Shown piece after piece: positions 20,401 to 30,114 of a stretch of DNA of 64,000 bases. The notes under the pieces were generated by a model that saw nothing but the letters and a program-made list of their open reading frames with translations, did not search any database and was not told where the DNA came from. The translations under genes were made by a program, and so were the position numbers. Origin of the DNA: Dichetophora obliterata (Eukaryota; Arthropoda; Insecta; Diptera; Sciomyzidae). The stretch is taken from NCBI GenBank assembly GCA_963920525.1, contig OY986437.1:109298715-109362714 (forward strand), in the 5' to 3' direction. Numbering within the stretch: the first letter of the stretch is position 1; each line of letters begins with the position of its first letter.

Positions 20401-22875
20401 TTGATATGAATGTGACATAATTCGAATCGAGAAAATTAAAAAACGGCTTACGAGATTCGCTCTAAGACGATTATTTTCGTGGGAAAATATGCCTGCGTAT
20501 AGTGACCCTTGTAAACAACTCGGCTTGAAAAGCTTGGCCATTAGATGCAATACGCAGAGTGTCTTATTTATTAAAGATATTGTAGATAACAAGGTTGACA
20601 GTCCAGAATTGCTTGCTCTCATTCCATTATATGCTCCAACAAGACCTCTAAGAGAAACAAGTTTATTTTATGTAAGTATGTATATTATCATAGAACGAAT
20701 TATAATAGCAATGAACCAATATCTAAATGCCTATCTGGATGTAATATAGTTGCTAAACAGAACGATTTTTATGATAAATTAATTTGAATATTATTTAAGG
20801 AATTAGGTTAAGTGATATCTGTTTTGGCTGGGCTTAGTAGATATACATATGAATAAATATGTAACTTCTTACTTTGCAAAAATAGAAGTTGCGGTATTTT
20901 AAGCTCCTAAAACTTTTTGTAAAATTTTTTACTTTATAATTCATATAAATTATAAACTATAATTTATATGAAATTATTATTTATATTTATATTAAATTTC
21001 AATTTATATTAAATTATTTTAAAACGAAAAATGTGCAATAACGTTTTGTTACTTACTATCATAAAAATATTACTGTAAAATATTCATTATGCAATTGGAA
21101 TACATTTTCATTGTGCACAGTTGTACCAATGCTCGATACCATTAATAAACTTTATGTAATTAAAATCGATTAACACATTGAAAAATTATTAAAAAATCAT
21201 ATATTGTGTGAAAAAAATTATTGAATGCAAAATAAAAAATTATTTTCTGATATTTTTCTACAATTTTGAAAAAATCAATCAAAAAATAAAAAAAAAAAAA
21301 TAAATTTCGATGTGCGTCACAAATTTCGCAGACTGTGAGTTCAGTCTTTTTTTAAGAAGCTCAACACATTTCTCTATTAAATCTTAGAATAACATATAGC
21401 TGGCGCATATGATTTTTTAGGAAGATTTTTACGAAATACCAGATTGTCATTAAATTTTGACACTTATTGTTTGAAGATTGTTACTTTTGAAATATATACT
21501 TTTTATTTGAATTTGCCAATAGAGGGGCCATCTATTTATATCAACCTTTGAAAGGTGGGCCTCAAGGCTCTATAAAATACTTATTGTGGCACTTTCAAAA
21601 TAGACGTTTTCCCACCCTCTAATTAAAAAAATAACAAAATAACGTGATCCTACCACTTCTACAGTCAAAACGCAAAATGAAATGGTTTCTCACTTAATCT
21701 TCAAACGCTTTTAGTGTCAATTTGACACTACTTTTAAAAAGAAAACCTTATATCTTTCTTATTAGGGCTTAAATCCACTTGGGATTTTGGCTCAGTGTAA
21801 AAAGCATGCCTAAATTTATATTTTACCAAAGCAAAATTTCCAATAGATGTCGTTGCTAAGTTGTATAAAAAATTTCCCTCAAACGAAGTTCAGTATCAAA
21901 TTGACACTAGGTTTAGAATAGAATGCAAAAAAAATAAAATAAAAATATAGCTGTAAAAGTATTGTCCGTATAAATCGAGTGCAAATCTCCACAGAACGTG
22001 ATTCGCAAGTTTGTCCAATTCATCTTTACTGAGGGTAAGTAAAAAAGTGCTTAAACTTATTGTAGTAGTTAGTGAATAGCAATAAAATTTCTATTTTCAA
22101 CATTTTATGAATAATTTTAATTTTATAGTGAAGGTGGCAAACAAATCTAGAACATTTCCTTTTTGATTTTTTTTAAACTAAATATTTACCGGATATTTTT
22201 TAACAATATAAACTGAAAAAATTTGGTTTTTAGTGGTATTAAACTTACAATCTTTGGTTGAAATTCACAGAGTCAAATTGACACTAAACGTCTCTTACGT
22301 TACAAAAAATCAAATTCGTTTAAAGGTTAAATGTCAAATACGAGAAAACTTTTCATATTTTTTCACAAACGGGTGGAACTAAAAAGCATCAATAAATTAA
22401 TCTGAGGATAAAATATTTTTAACTATTTAATTAGCTTGAACCTTTCAAAAACTTTATATATAACCAAACAAAGCTCTGAACGAATACGTTTAAACAGTTC
22501 AAATGTCAATGATTCCATAAAATTTTATCTTACTGCAACGAATTAAATTATTTCTTATCAAAACATCAAGAGTAAATTTCTTGAATTCAGTACAAAATAG
22601 CTCTGAAGATATTGTTTTTCAAATTTAAAGATGTCTTAACTCATAAAACTTCTGTGGCTAATTATTTATTTTTAATTTTATTGGATTTTTCGTGTTTCAT
22701 TAAAAACTTACTTGTAATTGTATGAACCATCGGGATTCAGATCGAAACCCTGTTTCAGTATAACAGCATTAGCTTCAAAGGTGTTTCCACGTGGCTGTGG
22801 CAGACCTCGTAGTTGAGCTGTAGAGGTACCCAGGCAGTAGAGGACGGCAAGAGTGGCAACAATAAATTTCGTCAT
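14309..22875 (-). CDS. RR-1 type cuticular protein (129 aa, 3 coding exons)
   Basis: A secreted structural protein that binds chitin in the exoskeleton. Coding exons are 22875-22712, 16718-16643 and 14458-14309 (164+76+150 nt, 129 codons plus stop), with GT-AG introns in matching phases. Residues 1-20 ([20 protein letters not shown]) are a typical signal peptide cut before QLRG. The C-terminal half carries the Rebers-Riddiford motif exactly: Gly84, Gly93, then Tyr100-x-Ala102-x-Glu104-x-Gly106-Tyr107, then Pro115 and Pro118 at consensus spacing ([20 protein letters not shown]...). The form [10 protein letters not shown] and ADENGY is RR-1, found mostly in flexible cuticle. The protein ends GGRFFK. 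The gene has a noncoding first exon about 2.9 kb upstream. The exact ortholog is not assigned; many paralogous Cpr genes exist in flies. Confidence 0.93.
15245..15745 (+). pseudogene. Mariner-family transposase fragment in intron 3
   Basis: Frames on the plus strand read [15 protein letters not shown], then [17 protein letters not shown], a jump, then [40 protein letters not shown] and finally EQHLHEIIF. These match the linker and catalytic part of the mariner family also seen at 53760-57802. About half of the catalytic domain is deleted at 15363-15415, and stops and frameshifts are present. It lies antisense to the cuticle gene within its last intron. Confidence 0.8.
15753..16642. other. Intron 3 remainder, nothing recognised
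   Basis: AT-rich intronic sequence of the cuticle gene without a clear repeat or gene. Confidence 0.35.
16643..16718 (-). CDS. Cuticular protein gene, exon 3
   Basis: A 76-bp exon after acceptor TTGCAG (16719-16724), beginning with the C that completes Asn55, then [20 protein letters not shown] followed by QLEAQ, and donor GTAAGT (16642-16637). The sequence is the standard upstream part of the extended RR-1 domain. The exon is too short to be found as an ORF but both splice sites and frame are exact. Confidence 0.92.
17502..17665. mobile_element. Small palindromic MITE with TAA duplication (164 bp)
   Basis: Inverted arms run nearly to the centre: GGGCGCGTCTATAGTG at 17502 against GGGTTCGTTTATAGTG read inward from 17665, continuing through CCGAGCTGAA. 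TAA flanks both sides (17499-17501 and 17666-17668). A 3-bp TAA target site suggests the PIF/Harbinger group. A MITE with similar architecture is at 53180-53354. Confidence 0.65.
18805..19387. mobile_element. Inverted-repeat element (about 583 bp)
   Basis: Ends are related inverted repeats of about 110 bp: both read AAAAAGACAC, then a diverged stretch, then AATTTAGTGGCAT, and further in ATATCGAGATATTT or its variant. No TSD was identified and no coding potential is seen. A MITE or solo foldback is likely. Confidence 0.6.
20336..20680 (+). pseudogene. Non-LTR reverse transcriptase C-terminal fragment
   Basis: Plus-strand translation gives [36 protein letters not shown], then [19 protein letters not shown] and [20 protein letters not shown], ending [10 protein letters not shown]. 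This is the thumb/C-terminal region of jockey-type LINE ORF2 (pattern LVRSILEY...W.P, RIE..QK....ALR). One stop interrupts it. It is antisense to the cuticle gene within intron 2. Confidence 0.75.
21709..22285. repeat. Cluster of palindromic AGTGTCAATTTGACACT words
   Basis: A near-perfect 17-bp palindrome AGTGTCAATTTGACACT lies at about 21713, and half-sites TCAAATTGACACTA recur at about 21895 and 22270. The spacing is irregular (about 180 and 375 bp). It could be internal repeats of an old MITE or a regulatory element; undetermined. Confidence 0.45.
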
Positions 22876-22878
22876 GAC
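22712..22878 (-). CDS. Cuticular protein gene, exon 2 (first coding exon)
   Basis: The acceptor is a pyrimidine-rich tract ending CTTCTAAAAG at 22879; the exon opens GTC then ATG (22875-22873). It encodes residues 1-54 plus two bases (AA) of codon 55, and ends at donor GTAAGT (22711-22706). It holds the whole signal peptide and the linker [20 protein letters not shown], with the start of the conserved DGSYNYKYETSNGI-type segment split here. Confidence 0.92.
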
Positions 22879-25775
22879 CTTTTAGAAGAACAGAAATATT
22901 TTCTTTTAGTACATTATGATTGTCAATATGTTAATCAAAATCTACAACATATAATTTGTATCTTTATAAACATATTTTATTATACAAATTAACTCAAAAA
23001 ACAGATAAAAAACACTGTTATTAAAAAAAAATATCTTTAAATTGACCTCTTGATTTGACTTCATTTTAACATTGCTTTCAGTACTACTTTTTACGAAAGT
23101 GAGTGCACATCCATAAAATGAGTTTAATTTTTCCCAAACATGCTTGAAAAATTTCACACAATGTAACATCAAATGCATGTTGTTGTATAAGTTGTTGCTG
23201 TTGTTGTTGTTCTTGCTGTGGCTACAAGGTGCAGTTTCAGCAATTTTTTGTTTATTGCTGCAATAAGATTTTGACTCTGGGGCATAATTTGAATGCCACG
23301 CACATTAATATTCATTCATAAATTTGTTGGTTTCTTTTTATTGTTTTTGGTTTTAAGGTTTTATCAATTTTATTATGATAATACCACTACTATAGTATGT
23401 GCTCATGTGGTAGAGATACTTAATAAATGTGTACTTATAAAAAACTATTACTTATAGTAAACTAACTAGCAAAAATAACTATAACTATTAGTTATAGACT
23501 AATTTTTTATGCTTTCTTTTTTGAGCATTTGTATATATTTTCCAATTTGTTTGCATTATTCGGTTTTGCTGTTTCGTTTTTTTTCTAATATAAGGTAATA
23601 AAACGAGTTATAAGGTGAGTTTAATGTCAGATATAATATACACTTAGATGTATTTTTTTTTTAAATGAACTTTTCGAGTCCATTCGTATTTTTTTTATTA
23701 ACCTGCTGTCGGATAACATATTCTTCAAACACGGTGTTCCTTATAGGCCAGAAATATTACGTCAAGTTTTAAGAAAGCAATGCTGAGCAATGTACCCAAA
23801 CCAATTTCAAAGACATTTTAAACGTTGCAGTAGCTGTTGAACTGGCAGATTAGGTGCAACTCGGACAAAGTTAGTGTCTTTTTTTAGACAAATTTGTAAA
23901 AACCAAACGAAAAAAAATAGACAGCGCTGCAAACGCACTACGACAATTACTTTTTAGCCATAACTTTTGATTGGAAAGAGATAAATGGGGTAATTTTTTC
24001 ACATAAATTATTTTTCAAACATTACTATTTTTAAAAAAATATATAAACAAAATTTTATAACTTTATAACAAAACTAAATATGTTTATATACAAATAAATT
24101 GAGAAATTACATGCGTTTACAGTCAAAACTTTGATTTTCAAGTCTTATTTCTCACTCTAAGGCAACGATGTTTTATGAAGTAATCGTTGTACTAAAAATT
24201 TTGAAGAAATATGATTTCTTTTTTTTGTGGCAAAATAAGAGAAATTTTTACAAAAGAAATTTGATTAAATTTCAATAACAAAATTTACGTTAGTTGGAAA
24301 GGGGCAAAAAAGGCGTAGTTAAAACCAAGTATGCCAATATCTAATCTAGGATGCAGACAATATGTGTACTTAAATCCAACCACCTGCTTAGATTTGTATT
24401 GAGGTCAAAAAAACAAACCAACAAACAGAAAATGAGTTTTATTAATGTAACATAGGTAGTTATTTGATGGTATGAAAAAATATATTTTTAGCCAAAGCTT
24501 TTGATTGTAGGGCGATGTTGGGTTAAATTTCTTCATATAAATTATTTTTGAGATTCGGATATTTTGTAAAAAACATAAAAATAGCATTTTGGAAAAAATA
24601 AATTTGGCCAAAAAATCGTAGGGGGTGCCAAACCCTAGATGTTTTCATGACAAAAACTGTTTTACAAGTTTTGCTCAAGACCGGAAGATTTTTGCTAATA
24701 AAAAGTATGTCATATTTTTTATTTTTCCAAAAAAGCTACTTTTAAGTAATTTTTTTAATAAAATTTTTGCAGTTTTCTAAAGATTTTAAATCACTTGCAT
24801 GAGGCTAAGTTGGACCCATGATTACATAAAGAACAGCCATTTTAAACACATTCAACACGTTTACACCTTATGCGATGCAATATGAAGGCGATGTTTAACA
24901 GTTTTTGTAGCATTTCTATTTTCTTACATGGATTATTTCAATTAAATACCTTGATTTAGGTATTCATACAACTTAATATTAATAATATAGACATTTTCTG
25001 GTTTCACAAAAACAATTTATGTGTGTGGCTTATTTCTTAATAAAATTGCTGGTTAAGGCTCAACGGTTTTTGGATTTTCCTTTTCGAGGTGGTCACTTTT
25101 AGAGCGATAGCGATAGCTTATTTCTAGGAAAAATAGTATTTCACACTAATATGTGTGGGCAAAAATATGTTTTGTGACCTTGCTTTTGGGCAAGCACTCA
25201 AACTGTTCTGCTTAGCTGTGAAATCCCTAACAAATAATATTGTATTTTGCCTCAAGGATTTGAGTTAAATAAAGCGCTTTCAACTTATTTAACGAAATGA
25301 GTTGGAATATTTTTATTGATTCTTTGATAGAGAAATATCAATATTAAATATTATATTAAATTGGAAGGAAGTAAGGAAGGTATTCGGAAGTTTTAAGATA
25401 GTGTTTTAAAACGAATACCTAAAATTTTAAACTATCTATGTTCTTAATATTTTAAGAAAAAATATTCCTTTGGAGAATATCGAATCTTCGGTCATAATAT
25501 AATTGTATGTTGTTATCCTTTTTCTTATCTCAATATGAACTAACATGTTTTGAGCTGTTCAACAAAAATCACTTAAACTCACTTTTGTTTTAATTTTTCT
25601 TAAAACGTTTTTGAATGAAGTAGCAGTTTTGTTGTAATAACACCAAAAGGTTTCGTCTGCAAAACAATAACAAACACAAAAAACAACAAACACAACACGT
25701 TTTATTTTTCAGTACAGGACACTTTGGTGCTTTTTATTTAAAAAAAGCCCTTCCAAACTTGTAGAAAAAACTCAC
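22879..25775 (-). other. Cuticle-gene intron 1 (about 2.9 kb)
   Basis: Contains a CAA/CAG-type microsatellite (23178-23219 as TTG/CTG on the plus strand) and a diverged direct repeat (about 23950-24050 against 24475-24590, sharing TTTTGATTG...ATAAATTATTTTT). No gene seen. First introns of cuticle genes often hold control elements but none can be named here. Confidence 0.5.
23178..23219. repeat. GTTGTT/GTTGCT microsatellite
   Basis: Interrupted run of GTT/GCT triplets in intron 1 of the cuticle gene. Confidence 0.7.
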
Positions 25776-25830
25776 TCGCGATATTCTTGAGATCTTCTTC
25801 GCTTGAAGGCTCGATGATGTTGGTTAGACT
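25776..25830 (-). other. Cuticular protein gene, noncoding exon 1 (5' UTR)
   Basis: About 54 nt starting at an initiator-like TTAGTC (A at 25830), about 26 nt downstream of the TATA box. It has no ATG and ends at donor GTGAGT (25775-25770), followed by a 2.9-kb intron to exon 2. Exon 1 is inferred from promoter and donor signals only; RNA evidence is needed. Confidence 0.6.
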
Positions 25831-25847
25831 AACGTAGAAGGCAAACG

Positions 25848-25856
25848 CTTTTTATA
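25848..25856 (-). promoter_or_regulatory. TATA box of the cuticular protein gene
   Basis: TATAAAAAG on the minus strand at 25856-25848, with an Inr-like TTAGTC at 25832-25827 at the right distance. It stands in a locally GC-richer patch. This arrangement is usual for insect cuticle genes. Confidence 0.65.
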
Positions 25857-25906
25857 CCTCAATTGGCTTCTGAGCGAAGATTTTCAACGTCAGCTTAAGC
25901 TCAACG

Positions 25907-26167
25907 ATGGTGGCAGTAACAGCGGCAGCATCCACAACAACATCAGCACCACCAACAACAAATACAAAAAAGTCAACTATGCAGCAAAGCCCTCACAACA
26001 GTGCAGCTTGGGGAAGCTATAAGCACAGAGAGCAGCTACGAGATAGCTTCGCAGCCACACTGAGGCGTATGCGCAACTTTATTCAAATGCAAGAGGGCGT
26101 TGCACATGCGCAGGCAGATCGCAAGATAGCGGGAATAGTGAGCGGGTGGTGCAGCAGAAAAAGATGA
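25907..26167 (+). CDS. Small divergent ORF upstream of the cuticle promoter (86 aa), doubtful
   Basis: An open frame starting MVAVTAAASTTTSAPPTTNT and ending AQADRKIAGIVSGWCSRKR. The GC content is higher than around it, the N-terminus is Ala/Thr/Ser-rich and the rest basic. It begins 51 bp from the TATA box on the other strand. It has no recognisable domain. It could be a short gene, a lost exon, or simply non-random promoter-proximal DNA. I consider coding unproven. Confidence 0.25.
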   Translation: MVAVTAAASTTTSAPPTTNTKKSTMQQSPHNSAAWGSYKHREQLRDSFAATLRRMRNFIQMQEGVAHAQADRKIAGIVSGWCSRKR

Positions 26168-26505
26168 ATTTTGCAAAAGCTTAGCTAACAACGAGAACAA
26201 ATTTAAGTACAACAACACTAGCCTTAGCATTTAATGAATGTAAATTTTCGGCTGTGCTTTCGTAGAAGTGCAGAACAACTTGCTTGTTGGTAGAAAAAAT
26301 TAATTAAATTGATTTAATTTAAGCTGCGGAATGAAGCGTTCATTAATTTAAATAACGACTTAGCTTATTGCTTAATAGTATTCAATTTAAGAGCTGGTGG
26401 ATTAAGATTTCTAATAAAAATTTCAAAACTTAAAAATAGAAATCCAACTATAATGTTTCAAGTTCATTTATCATTATATTTAGTTATTTAAGGCTATGTT
26501 AAAAT

Positions 26506-27287
26506 AAGTGTCCAACCGAATATTCGGTTTTGGTTTCGGTTTCGGTTACGGCCCGTTTCAGCCCTTTTTGTCAGTTTTGACTATTCGACCACATTGAGGC
26601 CATATTGAGGCCGAATAGCCGAAACTAGCCGAAACTTTTGGTAAAAACTTCTTGCATTTAATTCAAATATATAAGTTTGGTTTAATAAAAATATTTTCAA
26701 AGCATTGTACAAAACAAAAAGTATGAAGTAGTCTTTAATTTCATGCATCGTGTTTACGCAAAACATGTTGGTTGATTTTATGCGTTCGACACTATCATTT
26801 TCGATTTTATCATCTCTATTGCAATAATTATTAAAGTTTTATAGGTACTGCAGCCAAAAATTGATAATTAAACGAAATAAAGAAAAAGAAAGCGAAATAT
26901 TTGTTTTTTCATAATACTAAACCTTTAAAAAAGAAACAAAAATTCTTTGTTTTGTAGTTCTATAAAAATGTAAATTGTAGGTGCGTACTATTTTGACTGT
27001 GTAAGGAAGTACGCAATACCTTTTAATAAAAAATAAAATAAAAAATTATCTCATTTATTGCTCTAGTAAACTTAAATTAATAATTATAAACTTCAATATT
27101 CACATAATACTTTTTTTCTTATGTTTATGAAAGTACTTTTGTTTCCTTTTAATAAAAAAAATAATTTGTAAAAACTTAAATTTGTATATTAATTTGTATA
27201 TTAATAGCCAGTTTCGGTTTCCGCCGAATATTATAAAATGGTCGAATATTCGGTTTCGGCCAAAGTTCCGGTTTCGGTCGGACACTA
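26506..27287. mobile_element. hAT-type non-autonomous element (782 bp)
   Basis: Ends read AAGTGTCCAACCGAATATTC at 26506 and TAGTGTCCGACCGAAAC inward from 27287. Flanks GTTAAAAT (26498-26505) and GTTATAAT (27288-27295) match at 7 of 8 positions, so this is an old 8-bp TSD. Both subterminal parts repeat GGTTTCGG/CCGAAACC and GAATATTCGG. There is no transposase inside. Confidence 0.7.
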
Positions 27288-27425
27288 GTTATAATGCAAT
27301 GTTCTAACAGTTTGCAGCAAGTCACAACTCAGGTAGATGTTAAATCTTATTGGCTTGATTTTAATGCTTCAATAAGCATATGCACAAGGACAGCGAACAT
27401 CGATTTGTTAAAGGCCGAGTTAATA

Positions 27426-28696
27426 CACAACGTGTCCCATGATAGAGTGCAACTATTTAAAAATGTAAAAGGTGATGTCGAGTTGAGCAAAAAATCGTAT
27501 GGGAGGGGGGTCTATTTTCACACCCTTAGTAGTTGCAGGGCTAACTATTATTTCATTACTTTGATGCACATATTATTTTTAGCAGAAAAACAAACGCACA
27601 GAGAAACTATTGTAAGAAGTCAACTGAAAGGTTGTGAATTGATCTTTCTAACGATGTATAAACAAACCATCCAATTTATCCATTACCGAGCTGTGCTCGT
27701 GTGATCATGAAACCAATCCGTTGAAACTACTTAATTTCAAGTTTAAGCGCAATTTTATCAGAATTTCATGAGCATATCTTTAAAAATAAACAAAGTTGGT
27801 TGAACTATAACAATTATCCTAAATTGAAAACATTATGATATTATCTTCTACGTACACAGTTAAAAACTTTGGACTTCTTTTTAAATCAAACTTTGGTCTT
27901 AAGGAATTTTTAATACAAAAGTACTATTTTTCAATCCCTACTTTGATTTATTTAGCTAAGTCTTGAACCCACGTTTCTGAAAGTAATTTACTTTCATTCG
28001 TAATGATGCAAAATAAGCGAGACCTAGTTAACAACTGAGTTTAACGAGTGGAAAAGGTGTTAGACCAGCACATCAGAGCACGTGTGTTCAAAATATGAAA
28101 TGGTCAAAGTAAATTTTTATTTGTTAGGATTACAAAATTTAAAACTTTTTCTTGGACTAAAAAAATGTTTTTTTGGTGTTGTCCTAAATGTAATTCAATA
28201 AAGTTTTAAATTTAGTCCAAGCTTTTTAACCGTGTAATTGTATTTTGTTTTTAAAGTATAAATTAACTTTGTGATTTTTTAAGACATGGTTTTATTTTTG
28301 ATGTAATTTAAAAGAAAATTAAATAAATCACAAGCTTTATACCATAAAAATTTTTGATTTATTACGCAAAATTCAAAGAAAATCGCACTCAAACTTTAAA
28401 TTAAGTGGTTTCAACGGATTGATTTAATGTTCACAGGAACACAGCTCGGTAATGGATAGATCGAGTGAGTTTTCTGATACACCGTTTAAAAAGGTAAATT
28501 CACTGCCTTCAATTGATTTCTTAAAATAGGTTTTCCGTGAGTTAGTTTTTCTGCTGAAAATAATAATGTTCATTAATTAACTCTGTAACTCCTAAGGGTG
28601 TAAAAATACACTCCCTTCCCATACGATTTTTTTGCACAACTCAACATCACCTTTCACCTCTTTAAATAGTTGCACTCTATCACGGGACACCCTGTA
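27426..28696. mobile_element. Long inverted-repeat element (about 1.27 kb) with a nested MITE
   Basis: Arms of about 330 bp (27426-27760 and 28370-28696) are reverse complements at roughly 80% by eye. They share TGTCCCATGATAGAGTGCAA (TGTCCCGTGATAGAGTGCAA in the other arm) and CATTACCGAGCTGTG. The right terminus GGGACACCCTGTA is the typical CAGGGTGTCCC end of mariner/Tc1-type elements with TA target. A separate TA-flanked MITE sits in the centre. No transposase. The 136-aa frame at 27294 is incidental. Confidence 0.65.
27855..28234. mobile_element. TA-flanked MITE nested in the inverted-repeat element
   Basis: CACAGTTAAAAACTTTGGAC at 27855 pairs with CACGGTTAAAAAGCTTGGAC inward from 28234, with TA on both sides (27853-27854, 28235-28236). 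A related end is at 59509. Family unknown; the TA site suggests Tc1/mariner. Confidence 0.7.
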
Positions 28697-28740
28697 TAAT
28701 TAACATTCTTTAGCTCAATTATAACTTTTTGGAGCACTTG

Positions 28741-29132
28741 CACGGGGGCTTTACGAGACAGTATTCTAAGACAGTTGAAGCACATTCACAAATTTTTGGT
28801 CACACACATTCACTTTTGCTACTGTCTGCTCTCCGGTCTTATCGTTTTGAAGACAGTTGGCGGTACAGTTTTTAGAACAGTAGAATGACATTTTGCATAC
28901 TGAATGCCAGAAGACGAGAAAATTTAAAAGAATTAATTAGACATTTGTAATACTTTGGCGTGCTAGAAGTTTTAACAAAAATCTTCATAAAATTTAATTT
29001 TTTTTACTATTTTGTCTATTGTCTTACCAACTGTCTTGCCAACTGTCTGGGAGATTATTCACATACACAAAATTTGACTACTTATATGTATTCTTCACTG
29101 TCTTAACAGTACTGTCTCGTGTAACCCCTGTG
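28741..29132. mobile_element. MITE with GAGACAGT ends (392 bp)
   Basis: Terminal inverted repeats CACGGGGGCTTTACGAGACA (28741) and CACAGGGGTTACACGAGACA (from 29132). AGACAGT/ACTGTCT recurs at least eight times inside. The flanking 8 bp do not match, so the TSD is lost or the superfamily is uncertain (hAT-like ends). Confidence 0.65.
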
Positions 29133-29225
29133 TTAGGCTTAACTCATGCTGTGAATGAGATCTTTCAAACCTCTTGTATATAACTTTAGTTAATAACTTT
29201 TTTTCATTTACAAAATACAATAATA

Positions 29226-29774
29226 GTATTCACTAAATTTGTTTTGTCCTGCTAACTTGCTAAACTTAACAAATTTGATAAGTCCTTTTAAAATTGTGTA
29301 TGGGAAAAGACTTAACAGCTCGTTAGCAAGTGTTTTCGTATAGAAGATACCATTTGTTAAGCCGGAAACGTCAAACTTATTGAGTGTAGTGATGAATCGT
29401 TTTGGAAATAAGTTCTAACAAGAACCAAATTATTATTGATTCGCAACTTTGCAGACTAAAAACTGCTCTTTATTAATAAAAAAAGAAAAATTTTAACGGG
29501 TTTGGTAGAGATGTAAAACGTTTCAAAGGTTCTGAGTAGTAAAATGTATTAAAAAATGGTAATTACACTGTAATATAAAAATTAAAATACATTTTAGGTT
29601 ACTGAGTACTGGTTACACGAGTTATTAAAACCATAAATTTTTAGCTGTATAAGTCTGCCCGCTGATTTTGACATATCAGTTTAGCACTTGATTGAAAAAT
29701 GTCTTAGCAGGTTCATTCACATCATTTTTGACAATTGATCAGTTTAACAGGACTTAACAAATTTTACTGAATAC
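29226..29774. mobile_element. Inverted-repeat MITE (about 549 bp)
   Basis: GTATTCACTAAATTTGTTTT with GTCCTGCTAA at the left and the mirrored GTATTCAGTAAAATTTGTTA with GTCCTGTTAA from 29774. No TSD was recognised and no coding region is present. Confidence 0.55.
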
Positions 29775-30114
29775 CCTTAATATATTTAATGAATATGAAT
29801 TCTTAAAATTGTTTGCATTCATTTTTGTCCGAAACCTAGTGCCTAAAATTCTACCACCTTCCTTTTGCTGTTACATAAGGGGTAGTCCATAGAAAACAAC
29901 ACACGTTTTTGCCACATTTTAGACAGTCGAGACCCCAAAATCACACGTTGTCACAAAGTCTTGACCCCTCCTCCACTCGATGTCGCGACCCACTCTTATC
30001 TTCTGGAATTCTTTGTGTTTTTTTCTCATTATTTATTATTTTTTTACAAATTATAGTTTAAGTTGTATTATTTTTAACTTTGAAGAAGTACGTTTTGTTA
30101 CATATATCATATTA

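Larger units (their letters stand above)
16719..22711 (-). other. Cuticle-gene intron 2 (about 6 kb)
   Basis: The intron carries a small MITE (17502-17665), an inverted-repeat element (18805-19387), a LINE reverse-transcriptase piece (20336-20680) and a cluster of TTGACACT words (21709-22285). No other gene is supported. Confidence 0.6.

Noticed and set aside
27294..27704. 136-aa plus-strand frame
   Set aside because: Spans the junction of two MITEs and an inverted-repeat arm; the mirrored arm at 28.4-28.7 kb has no matching frame.
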